NCBI GenBank assembly: GCA_900169235.1
Contig: FWCC01000328.1
Location: 186,001-250,000 of the forward strand
DNA length: 64,000 bases
From: Zarea fungicola
Taxonomy: Eukaryota; Ascomycota; Sordariomycetes; Hypocreales; Cordycipitaceae
Direction of reading: 5' to 3'
Every line of letters starts with the position of its first letter. Position 1 is the first letter of the stretch. The position numbers and the translations under genes are program-made. Positions 19,968 to 31,318 of this stretch are shown here, piece by piece. The notes beneath the pieces were generated by a model, which made no database searches, was not told the DNA's origin, and worked only from the letters and a program-made list of their open reading frames with translations.

Positions 19968-22848
19968 CTAGACTGGTCCCTTGACACCAGTCTGGCACGT
20001 CAGCGAGTCAGTATAGCAAACAGTTGCAAGGTTGTCACTCGCGTCGCCAACCCATATCTTGTACGCCCCATCCACCTTGGGCACCACCCAATCCTGAATC
20101 GTCGTGTCCCAGACGCTCACATCCTTGCGCGTCAGCTGCAGCTGCACCGTCTGGCTCGCACCTGGCGCAAGCGTCTTGGTCTTGGCAAAGTCGCGCAGCT
20201 GAATCACGGGCGTGTCGTAGCCGGCATTGTCTGGGAATTGAATGTACGCCTGCGCCGACGCCTTGCCACCGTACTTGTTGCCCACGTTGGTCACCGTCAC
20301 GGAGAGGGTGTAGGCAATGTCCCACAGCGCCGGATTGCCTCCCTCGCCGCCGCCGGCGCGCGGTCCGGGCTTCTGCGTGTTCGAGTAGCCGGCCGGATAC
20401 GGGTACTTCTTCGTCTTGGCGTCCTGGACGGCACCGTCGGCCTCAGACTGCTGCAGCCACGAGTAGATGAAGCGGAAAATTTTGTTGAAGCCTGCCGGTT
20501 GGACGCCCTCGCTGGCCGGGGGTATCACCTGCGTGTAGTTGAGAATACCAGTCTTGGCGGGTCGGGCTGGCGGCGTGGATGTGAGAGCTGTGACCTTGCT
20601 GATGGATGCACTGCTAAAGTTGAACGCCGTGTAGCTGAGACCGTGTCCGAATGCGTAGCGCGGCTGGATCTTTTGCTTGTTCAGCCATCGATAATCAATG
20701 TACAGGCCCTCGCTGTAGTTGTCGTCGACCTGGTTTAGGAGCGCAAAATTGATTAGATTCGTGACGCTCGCGGGCATGTCCTCCTCGGCATACGTGATAC
20801 TGTACGGCAAGTGTCCGCTTGGCGAAACGTCACCATACAGTACTTCAACGAGTGAGCGTCCGGCTTCTTGGCCGGGGAGATGGGCAATCACGACCGATTT
20901 CACGCTCGGCAGATCAATCCATTTCTCAAGAACCAGAGGGCCTACGGTATGCGCGACGACTACAACATTCTTGTAGTTCTTGGCCACATCCTGGACAAGC
21001 TGGTCGCCGTTGTGCCAAGCGTAGAGCTTGGAAGCGTCGCGGTCACCGTGATTGCCCTCGACCGTATACGTGTTTTCCCCAGCATCGGAGGTGATAAAGA
21101 CAATCGCAACGTCGCTATCAGCAGGCTTGGGCAAGGATCCAGGGATTGAATCTGAGTTGTAAAAGGTAACATTCTTGACTCGCGCCTGCAGTGCACCAAT
21201 GGGGTCGTCGAGATAGGTGTAGTCGACCGTGCCGCTGCCCCAGCCCTGCCCGAGGGTGCCCTTGTTACAGTTTCTGTCGGCGCAAGCATTGATGCCGTCT
21301 GGGTTCTTTGCGGCATCAGTACCAAAGACTTTGATCGATTGATTTGCGGACAGAGGGAGAAGGCTGCCGTTGTTCTTGAGCAATGTGATGCCGTCCTGCG
21401 CGACCTGCCGAGCTATGACGTCGTGGTCGGCCCGAACATCGATGTTATCGTTGACGACACCCGAGGGGGAGGCTGGCCAGGCAGCGGGATAGAAATCGCC
21501 AACGCTGTTCCTAGTGTTGTAATGGAAGTTGGTGGCAGGGAAGCCCTTGTCTTGGCCCATCTGATACCAACTTGCGACAATACGGGTGGCCATGTCGTTT
21601 AGGCGATCCATTGGTACAGAGCCATTTAGTGTTGATCTTGTAAGCTCAAACATCCAATAGCTGTAGCCAAAGAGGGGAATCTGTGTATCGCCGGGCATAT
21701 CCATATCGAGGCCAGCCAAGGCAGACTCTACACCAGACATGTGAGCGAGCCAATCGCTCATGACGAAACCTTGGAAGCCCAATTCATCTTTTAGAATGCC
21801 ATTGATGAGGTTAGGGTGTTGGCTGCATGCAGAGCCATTGACCTGAGAAAAAATTAGATTTAATCAACACAGATATTCTGATTGCAGAGAATTGTATACA
21901 ACGTACAGCGTTGTAGGCCGTCATGGCCGCGCCAACTCCGGCTCGAATTCCTTCGGCAAAGGGCCACAGATAGAGTTCATGCAATGTGCGATCATCTGCA
22001 TTGAAGTAGTTAGCTCGGTCAAGCGGCAGCTAAGGGTAGCTACATACCGATGTTGGAGCTATACGCTTGCTGGAACGTGTTGTACATGCGGTACATTTCC
22101 TGCTCGTTTCCGATCAAGTGTTTAATCGTCGCAATGACACCTTGTTCTTGAATACCCTTGATAGTCTCACGCGCGCCGATGGCCTGGAGTGCAGGGTCAG
22201 CACCGAAGCCCTCCCAGTTACGGCCGCCCTTGGGCTTCCGTCCAATAGGGCCAACCGTGGGGCCGAGTAAGATGTTGACGCCTTTGCCTCTAGCTTCCTT
22301 GCCCATGGCAACTGCGCGTTGGTACATCAAATCCTTGTCGAACGTAGCACCGACTGTGATGCCGTCTGGAAAGGCAGTTACATGGTCTGATTGGCGGATG
22401 CCGCTGGCTCCATCCTCGAGGCAGAGTACAGGGAACCCCACGCGAAGTGCCGAGCCGGTATTTCCATTACAGCGTCTTGAATAGCCGATGATATCAGCCT
22501 TTTGTCAAATAATGCAACTACTGTAGCCGCACATTGCATGTATCAGAGACAAGGTACTTACCCTATAAATCAGAGTCAGCTGCTGGTTATTGTTGTACTA
22601 CTGCATGTGTCGCGTTTGTGAACAGACTTACCCATGAAGATGCCAGATCCGGCTGTAATGTTTGTCTTTTCGGCCAGCGTCATGGAATCGACTAGCTTCT
22701 TAGCTCTTGCATAGCTGTCTCTCCAGTCATCCACCCAACCACCATACGGCGCAGGATAGTACGCAGGCGAGACATAAGCGCCGGCCTGTCCTGCGGCGCA
22801 GAGAGCCAGCGCGCATGCTATTGACGTAATGCTTGTCTTTTGTAGCAT
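19968..22848 (-). CDS. Secreted GH3 beta-glucosidase, 869 aa, with 1-nt exon
   Basis: Exons: 22848-22632, 22562 (one nucleotide), 22475-22048, 21995-21907 and 21842-19968; total 2,610 nt, 870 codons. A signal peptide opens the protein ([20 protein letters not shown]). Then come the GH3 N domain ([49 protein letters not shown]), the nucleophile motif GFVMSDW (D275), the GH3 C domain ([31 protein letters not shown]) and a C-terminal fibronectin III-like domain (about 760-860). It hydrolyses beta-glucosides such as cellobiose outside the cell. Intron 1 (22631-22563, 69 nt) and intron 2 (22561-22476, 86 nt) are separated by a single G, needed to complete ATG-GGA-CGC (MGRC, as in homologues). The other introns are 52 and 64 nt. 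Confidence 0.93.
22562..22562 (-). other. Putative one-nucleotide exon in the beta-glucosidase
   Basis: On the minus strand the text reads TTTATAG|G|GTAAGT. An acceptor (with branch CTGAC upstream) and a canonical donor are separated by one G. Skipping the G shifts the frame; retaining either intron introduces TAA or TGA. With it, 22848-19968 closes to 870 codons and restores the family motif MGRC. Confidence 0.75.
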
Positions 22849-25058
22849 TGTGAAGACCGACTGCCTGTGATGTTGCTAACAAAAGACAAATTTTAAACAT
22901 TACCCAAGGGCTGCTTAATATAGCCAAGGGCGGCGCAGACGCGGGTCGGAGGAGAGGACACGCCCACAATGTCTCACTGACCGCCAAAAGAAAGGAAAAA
23001 AAGTAAAAGCAGGGTCGCGAGACCAAGACAAACAAGGGTCATCTCGCAGGAAATGTGTACAGTGGGCACCGTTCAGGCGCCGCACTTTGGCGCATCTCAT
23101 GACGGGGAACAGCTGCATAGTAACTGTTAGCCCGACGGTGATGTGCGGTACCTGCGGAGCCATGGCACCCTGCAGGTGTACTAGTAATGCCTGTGCACGC
23201 AGACGAGGTAACATGCCTAAAGCCAGGATGGTTGTTTCGACGGTCTTGCAAGCTGGACTGGAATATGTTTGAATGGGATGGTCATCGTACGCCAATTTGG
23301 CTTGAATAGGCCATAACTATGCAGCTGGAAAGCCATGGACCCAAGGGTGGGTGCATGGTGGTGCGGAACGATGCACCATGCAGGCCGCCACATCGTCTGC
23401 GTCTTGAAGCTGGTTGGTGAAATGTGGAAGCGCGTTGAAGTGGTCACACTGGACTGTTGGGGTGGGAGATTAATTCAGCATCAGGATAGTCTGTATGCAG
23501 TGTGTGGAACTTCCCACGAATGCACTGTGTAGCTGTCGGTGCAGCTGTAACTGTTAACAGAAGCTGGTTGAAGAACTCGGGAAGCAAGATAGAGCACTAC
23601 ATCAGTACACCCATGATTACAGTGCCAGCTGGAGTCAGTCCCGCCAGCCCACCCCGCCATTCTGGTCCCCTCACCCTACCCTGCGCCTTGACTATCATGC
23701 ATTATCAGTCTTTTACCTTTGCCCCCATGTCTATATGGCTTCATTTTACAGCCCATGATGGAGACAGCCGCGCTATTGCAGCTGGTCATGCACATATACC
23801 CTACCGTCGTCGGTGGCGTTTTGCTTCGCACCAGTCACCATACTTCCCCGGCTAGCATCCGGTAGTTGAAGTCTTCCCACCCAACTCTTCGCTCAAATCG
23901 ACTAGATGATAGCTAATAATAACTAACGAATTGCCCTATCTTGTGCGTCACAAATTCCACTTCAAGTGCATCCTGGAGAATCATCATCACAAGCAAATCT
24001 GAGGCAATACGATCCCTCGGTTTCCCCCGCATTTCTCTGCACGCACCACTGCTCCCGTACTAACAACGTACCGCGAGGGGGACTTTCGCCCAGCCCAGCC
24101 TCACCGTTTGCCACGCCACTTTTTGCCTGAAAAAGGACCGACGGTTGTCGTCAAATGACTTGCACCGCCGCTTTGTAGAAAAGCGACAGTTGGGGAATCG
24201 TCAACGCGATTCCACTGCCGGCCGCATCGCGGCGGTTTGTACTAATTAGGAAGTTGGACACACGTACGCCACCAATGTGAATTATATAGGTCCGAGTCCC
24301 AACTTGGCAATTACGAAGGATTGGATGGAATATGGGGTATTCTTGTATAGACGCAGGCTTACCTACGGGGAATACAAACGGTCGCCCGCCAAGCAATTCT
24401 TCGTCGTGGGACTTACTAAAACTATCTTTATTACTATTGTGTAGCTTGGCATGCAAAGACTATAGCTGCTAATATATTATTGTAACAGCAGTAAATTTAT
24501 TGAAAAGTTGGCCATCGATTCTCTTCGATTCTTTTGGCCCCAGATAGTCAGACTTGCACACCTTTTCCTTGCAATTTGAATAAGATCTCGGCAGAAAAAT
24601 AAATTGCTTTACTTTGAACGACACAGTATAATTTATTTCATTTTTGGTTTTCAACCAGCCAGCCTGAGCACGGCTGTTGCTAATTTACTTGACTGTGTAG
24701 ACGACCCGGTTTGGCTGAGCCTACAGAAACTCAATTAGTCTATTAATTATGAATGAGATCCTCATCTCAGCAAACTATTGAAGTCACTTTCCCCCACCCT
24801 TTCTACAAAAAAAAATCGTGCATGAGGGAATGAAAAGGATCATATCTATGTAACAGTCCAGGGTATCAATGTGACTCCTTCGGCGAGCTAATTGCGGCAG
24901 TCCCGCCCAACCCCCGCGCTTTCAACCGTTATCATGACGTTGAAGATTTCTTCTTTACTAACAAACACAAACGAATCCATCATTCCACCTCCACACAGTC
25001 GTGCTATCTTTTTATAGGAGTATAAACAAAACAGAGAGACGCCCTTTGCGTTTTCAAA
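22849..25058. other. Divergent intergenic region between beta-glucosidase and amidase
   Basis: 2.2 kb with no supported gene. The left part is the promoter of the glucosidase and the right part that of the amidase. Frames at 22915-23855 and 24151-24654 lack motifs and family resemblance. Several C-rich patches (CCCCACCCT-like near 23650 and 24790) could be regulator sites, but nothing can be assigned. Confidence 0.45.
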
Positions 25059-26811
25059 ATGGCGCCGTCAACTCCAGCAACAAGTATTCCGAGTCTCATG
25101 GATGCGACTCTAGATGAGCTGATCGGCGGCTTGCAAGCAGGATTATTCACGAGCGTTGACCTTGTCGAGGTATAAGGCCCTCTCATAACTGTCGAGGGAA
25201 TCCACTCTGATATCTCAAACAGACATATCTGTCTCGGATAGAGGAGGCAAGGTCGACGACAAATCCAGTAACGGAGACAAACCCCGATGCTGTTCGGATT
25301 GCCGAGTCACTTGATGCCGAGCGTGCACGAGGAAACCTACGAGGGCAAGTTTTGTCGCCCTGTCAAGATGAGAAAAGATGCAAAGCTAACGGAACAAAGA
25401 CCCCTTCATGGAATCCCCATTCTCATTAAAAATAATATAGCCACTCATGATGAAATGAACACTACAGGCAAGGTCCGGCACCGAACCCAGTTACCCCACG
25501 GGAAAGGCTAACAAGGCATGTGGGAAATTTACAGCTGGTTCATGGCTACTCGTAGGCGCCAAGGTCCCACGCGATTCAACCGTGGCCAAGAAGCTACGTG
25601 AAGCGGGTGCCATTCTCCTCGGCAAGACAAATATGAGCCAGTGGGCAAACTACAGGGCGCGAGCGTCTGTGCTGCCGATGGACGGCTGGTCTGCACACGG
25701 CGGTCAGACGTACGGTGCTTATCACGACAAACAAAACCCGAGCGGGAGCTCGAGCGGGAGCGGAGTTGCAGCAGACCTGGGTCTCGCACTTGGCGCGCTG
25801 GGCACCGAGACTGATGGCTCCATCCTCGCGCCGGCAGCTTGGAACAATGTCGTAGGCATCAAGCCCACTGTCGGGCTTACATCGCGGCATCTTGTTATCC
25901 CCATCTCGGAGCACCATGACACTGTAGGGCCCATGGCCAGGACTGTGCGCGATGCAGCCGCCATCCTGCAGGTCATTGCAGGGGCCGATGAACACGATAC
26001 GTACACGACCGCAATCCCGCCCGCAACGCAAGACTACGTCGCCGCCTGTGACGCCGATTCCCTGCGTGGCGCACGAGTTGGTGTGCCGTGGAAGGCTATT
26101 CACGCGGGCAAGGGCGGGAACCGCGCACATGAAATCACGGGCTTCAAGTCCGCACTCGCCACGCTCGAGGCTGCCGGTGCTACCCTTGTGGACGCCGACT
26201 ACGAGGCAACAGGCGACGACCTCAAGACATTGGAGCGCACAATGTTCCGTGCCGACTTTGCCGTCAACGTGGCGCAGTACCTCGGGCAACTGAGCGCCAA
26301 CCCGAGCGGTATCACAAATTTGGCCTCACTGATGGAGCAGACGCGCGCGCACCCGCACGAGGACTATGCGCACCGCAACACGCGCGTCTGGGAGGAAGTC
26401 ATGGAGCAAGGCTTCGATAACAAGGATGTGGAGAGCTTTGGCGAGGTCCTTGCCGGCTACGAGGAACACGCTGTAAGGCGGGGGCTGCCCGGCACGCTGG
26501 ACCGGTATGGGCTCGACGCCATTGTGATGCCTACGTCGGTGGCGGCGCGGTGGGCAGCCGTGGCAGCCGCACCGGGAATCAGCGTTCCTCTCGGCTTCTA
26601 CCCAGCCGAGGCGCGGGTCTGCTGGGACAAGTGCGAGGCCATTGTAGACTCCGGGCCCGGCATGCCGTACGGGATGTGCTTCCTCGGGCGCAAGTGGTCC
26701 GAGGCCAAGCTCATTGGGCTGGCGTACGCATTTGAGCAGCGCAGCCGGGTGAGGGCCAAGGGCGTGCGTGTTGTAGCCACGCCAGCCACTGAAATACCAC
26801 TTCGCAGATAG
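25059..26811 (+). CDS. Amidase-signature hydrolase, 525 aa, with two GC-AG introns
   Basis: Four exons: 25059-25169, 25223-25344, 25400-25467 and 25535-26811, closing to 526 codons. Intron 1 is GT-AG (53 nt). Introns 2 (55 nt) and 3 (67 nt) start with GCAAG and end in AG, each with a CTAAC branch point. Splicing restores RGPLHGIPILIKNN (K88, catalytic lysine) and TTAGSWLLVGAKVPRDSTVA. The rest of the Ser-cisSer-Lys triad lies in NPSGSSSGSG (about 168-177) and the nucleophile motif GTETDGSI (S196). The family cleaves carboxylic amides; the substrate is unknown and may be a small amide, nitrile product or peptide amide. No signal peptide, so probably cytosolic. The C-terminus resembles other fungal members (MPYGMCFLGRKWSEAKLIGL). 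Confidence 0.9.
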
Positions 26812-27160
26812 CCAGATGCGATGTATCGTACTGCACGGCTCTACAGCGGGATCGCGGGGAGGCAGGATGCGAAAGTGGATGAGCGCCGCGTCCAAGGGGT
26901 TCAGGGAACAGGCAGATGGTACGAAACGGCATGAATTCAAGGCTAGATTTCATAAATTTTGTAGGCTTAGTCAAAAACTTACCCACTATCTTATGCTACA
27001 TTGTGTTAGAAAAACCGGATTTCCTGATTCTTAAGGTTCCATCTCCCACGTCCTTGACCTTTAAGCTCTGGCTTCTTCCTAACTGCAAGCACGCTAGGTA
27101 GTCGCAACCTCTCTCGCACTGCTAGATTTCGATGAATCCCCCCTGAAGAAAGCATCCGTT
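26812..27160. other. Convergent intergenic region
   Basis: 3' flanks of the amidase and the Eht1-like gene; no feature seen. Confidence 0.5.
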
Positions 27161-28784
27161 TTACCAATGCGGAACCAATTTCCTCCTTAACGGCTTAAAC
27201 TGCTGCCACAGCGGCTCATCACTGCTAGACGCAGAGTCCGTTGGCTCTGGTGCAGCCACTACGTCGAACGCGAGTCGTTGCAGGAAGTTCCAAATGTATC
27301 CTTTAAGTTAGTTTTATTTTCTATTATCGCAATATCAATAGTTGATTCCAGCTGTTAACTTGCCGGCTTCTTATACCAGCAGTTTCCATTGGACTCAAAC
27401 CAGCCCAGATGACCACCGATGGATGTGATAAGCAGAACTGTGCTTGGATTCCGCTGGAACTCTTCAAACGGGATCCCCTCTTTGATGGCAATCTATTCAG
27501 AGTTATTACGCCAATTTTCCCAACCGTAGCACTAGTAGCAACACCTACCGGATCATCTGAGGCGTTGATTGCCAAAAAGGGTATCTTGATCGCCAACACT
27601 GCGTCGCAGCAAGATGTGTCGCGATAGTATGTACCTGTTGTAGGATAACCCCACATTGGGCACCTTGACAGATTTGTGAGTCAGAAATGTGTCAATGAAA
27701 CTGGAGAATGGGAGGACACCATACTGGACCAAACGATCAAAGTCTTTTACGAATGTGATTTTCTCAATATCTTCCGTTGCCAGATTGATGGCCTTCCTGA
27801 TTTCGGCTGCATTGTCCCGCGTCAATTTTCTCAAGGCAGCTGTAATAAATTAACATGAATGAATATTCTTTCTAAGATATAGACTTACCGCCAAGTACCC
27901 GTAAATAGAGATGTTTTCCGATCCAGGTTTTGTCAAGAAACGTCAGACTGAAGTCAAAGTTAAATGGATTTGAGCAAGCCACAGCAGCGTCCAATGGACA
28001 CTCCGAGCCCTCCTCGGCGCAATACTGTAGGTTTTAGTTTCTAGTATTATTAAAACATGCATTGGAGGCCACAAACCATGTGGAAGCATACATTTGTGAG
28101 GAAACTGGCTCCGAGCGAGAAGCCAAGGGCAAATAATGGCCTATTTGGAAATGTCGCCCTCAGCCAGCGAACTAGCTGTAAACTCTACGTTAGACCGACT
28201 ATTATCACAATGCGATGAAATGCGCAAGCCATTACCTGGCGGAGGTCCCATGTAGCTCTCGGGTTGTAGAGAAATTCGCTAGTTATTCGACTACCGCCAC
28301 AGCCACGAGGGTTGATGACGCAGATCTCCCAATTTCCAGATGCAGCAAAGGCCGAGACTGTGTCCCGCACATAGACAGCATCTGAACCACCTGTAAGTCC
28401 CGGCAAGACTATGAGTACTGGTCTGGGATCAAGAGACCCGATCTCTGACAATTCTGAGTCTTTAAAATGCAGTGTCCTGGGGGGCAGCGCCACGTTAACC
28501 TCGTCAAAGGGCTCTGCAACAAAGTCGACCACAAAGGTTCCGTGATATAAATAATGATCAGAATGAAACACCATTCGTTTGTAGTGTAGTACCGGACCCT
28601 GGGACTTGAATGCCGACCATATCGTTTGGAGATGCCCATTGGGTAGCAATGGATTGAGGCGGCATAGAGGGGTGGCATCTTTGCAAATCTCAAGCAAGGT
28701 AGTTTTTTCGGCTTTATTCGTCTTAAAAATAATAGTTTCTGGGGCGTGAATGAACTCGGTGCGAGCTATTCCTAGAAATTCCAT
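27161..28784 (-). CDS. Eht1/YheT-type alpha/beta hydrolase (ester synthase/esterase-like), 423 aa
   Basis: Seven exons: 28784-28236, 28175-28092, 28024-27889, 27839-27725, 27663-27549, 27492-27360 and 27300-27161; 424 codons. The family N-terminal motif LNPLLPNGHLQTIW (about 43-56) is present. VLIVLPGLTGGSDAVYVRD is the oxyanion region, INPRGCGGSRI follows, and GFSLGASFLTN contains the nucleophile S203. INASDDP and SIGGHLGWFE supply the acid and histidine. Yeast Eht1/Eeb1 make and hydrolyse medium-chain fatty acid ethyl esters; bacterial YheT is the wider family. The fourth intron (61 nt) restores LVQCPMWGYPTTGTYYRD. The last intron has a weak donor, GTTAAC; without it the protein would end at TAA 27357-27355 and lose the C-terminal FLQRLAFDV helix seen in homologues. 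No transmembrane segment is evident. Confidence 0.86.
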
Positions 28785-31286
28785 TTTCAGGACATGATCA
28801 GTGGGATGTTGCCAGGCTATGGATCTGCTCTGTTCCCGTACTAGAAGGCTCCGTATTTTCGATGGAAGAGACAGAATCACGGAAACAGAAATATGGAAGG
28901 CTATATACCGCCTAGCAGCCGTCCGTACATCGTTTTGTTGCACACCAGGGTTTTGAACAATGGCCTGGCCTGTTGTCTCACATTGCTCAACTCAACTGGC
29001 GCATGTGGATAAATGTCTACCATCACTCTGCAAAGGTCTGAAGGTTTCGTTGCTTAGTCCGGGATACTATCCGACTCTCCCAGATGTTCTGCGTTAGGCA
29101 GCTAGATGAGCCTAGCTAACTGGTATCAAAATGTCTGAGATGCCCCCCAGTGTGCTGCTGGCTGTTTTAAATGCGCCACCGCCTCTGTGCAGCAAATCAT
29201 AACCTGCGAATGTATGATACTGGACTGGCAGGGACAGTATGCAAATCGGTCTTGCTCCATGTGTGATGGACGATGATTAACAGTGTGTAGCTTTTGTTGC
29301 CAGCTGAAATACTTGGCATGAATTTGCACCCGCGACAGCGTACCAAGGGGAAAAAATAGAAAAGAAAGATAAGAAGCCGCTGTATGTTTCAAAGAAGGTC
29401 TGGTAGAGCCTGGCATTTGCTTTCAGCAGTTAGACACTGGGTTATTTCTCATGGAACTGCTTCAGTCGTTGCCATAAGCCAGGACTTAAAATGGAAGAAG
29501 GAATTCTCATCGTACAGCTCTGCTGAGACAAGAAACGACACACCGCCACATTCCAGCGTAGACTTTGAATTATTTTCGTTTTTAATTTCCTATCAATCTG
29601 TTTATAGATATTCTTCGTCGTCTGGATAATCTTCTCCTCCGATATTCAGGTGTTTTCTGCCGTAGGTCATTTTCTCCCGTCATCAACCCTAAAAACAACA
29701 CCCGCTGACGAACAAAGTTTTAATTAAAACTGAAACTGAAGAAGTTAATTCCACAGCACAGAGGAAGCCTAGCAGATAAGTTCCTAAGACCATAGTGTCT
29801 TTGCTATGCATACTGTCCATGATAGTAGCCGTAGACATGACAATTGCTCTGCCACCATTTCTGGCAAACTGAAAGCCCTAATTCTACTGCTACTCCATCA
29901 CACCTCGCTACGCTCAGAGCAATCAATATCCCCAGGAAGCAATATAGTCGATGTTAATTTTCTAATACGGCCACAGACTATCTCACCGCTCACTTCATGC
30001 TATTTACTCTTTCTTCCCTTCCAGCAGTTCTCACACTATGAGGCAGCTCCATTTGGAGGCTTCATGCTAATGTAGAGAGCTACTTCTTCGCTAGACTGCT
30101 TTTGAGAGCATATTTTCGGACAGTTTTCCAAAGAAAAAGCCTGGGTACATTTAACTGATGTCTCATTTCAATTTTAATACATTCGGTGATGATGCCTGCG
30201 ACCGAGTTGGTCTTGTCGTTGTTGGCACGAGATGCTGTGACAGGAGCTAGGATAGAATGAGCTTCTATTCTCGTTCGCCATGGGACAGCCGTTCATAGCT
30301 GGGCTGGCTTGGATCGCGGAAGCTAAACAGAATGTCTCGCAACTAAGTGAGGGAGTGACGCTTGTTTGCCTGCACGGTAGGCAGATGGTGGAAGTATATT
30401 CCTCCGCCATGATGCCCGACCAATACATCTTAAAATAGGTGCTGGGGTCCAACGCATATTGTGGGGCACAGGGTGTTATTACTGATTCAGGATGTGTGTG
30501 TGAAACGTTGTTTATACATAGGAACATTAACTTACATGTGATGAAGAATGATGGAAAATAGAAAACTACTACCAATACCAGTTCGTGCTGGCCTTATCCA
30601 GCATAGTGAATGGTCTGTTGAGCTTTTCAAAGGCCACAGATCAAAGAGCTTAGATGTCTCTCTGTCCATTGGCAGGAGTGCTGCATATTAACCAGAAGCA
30701 GGTCTCTCCATAACAAAACGTGGTATTTTGAGCGGCAATCCAGAAAATCCAACCTCCAAGGACTTTGGCTTAGCTTCAATGACAACGCGTCTCTTCAAAT
30801 TTTTCACGACTCATGCCAGTTGCATGAATAATGTGTAGGGTTGCAGTATCTTGTATTCAATCACCTGCAGGGCTACAATAGGTTTCGCGGCTGGTAGGTG
30901 GCCGGGTCTCAGTTGAATTGTCTGTCTATATTATTTTGAATATCGTTCTCAATCTTATGGCAATTCTCTGAGTAGCCATGTACATTGTTTTCCTGGCTAC
31001 CTCTCTCCATTACCGCAGAAATGCCACCAACGCCGTGAATTTGATCCCCATGAGCTCCGCAATCTATTGTCGGTGAACAAGCTAATTAAGGGAAAAATCC
31101 TTCTAGGTTTCAGTGGCATGAAATGCAGGTCGCAGTAAGATCGTCTCAATAGAAATGAGAAAGAGGGTGGGTGAAGTTACTATCTGTGCATTGCAGCAGA
31201 ACAACGGTGGCACTGTCTTCCACAGTATTCACAACACCTCAACTAACAGCTCAATTAAACGCAATGCTGCTGAAATAATTCAGCCA

Positions 31287-31318
<32 letters not shown>

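Noticed and set aside
19944..20738. 264-codon plus-strand frame
   Set aside because: Antisense to the beta-glucosidase; Arg/Leu/Val-rich, as expected from a G+C-rich shadow.
25594..26289. 231-codon minus-strand frame
   Set aside because: Shadow of the amidase exon 4, without motifs.
27553..27724. Reading straight through 27724-27664 in the Eht1-like gene
   Set aside because: It gives a peptide unlike the family and loses the frame of GYPTTGTYYRD; a 61-nt intron with a CTGAC branch restores both.
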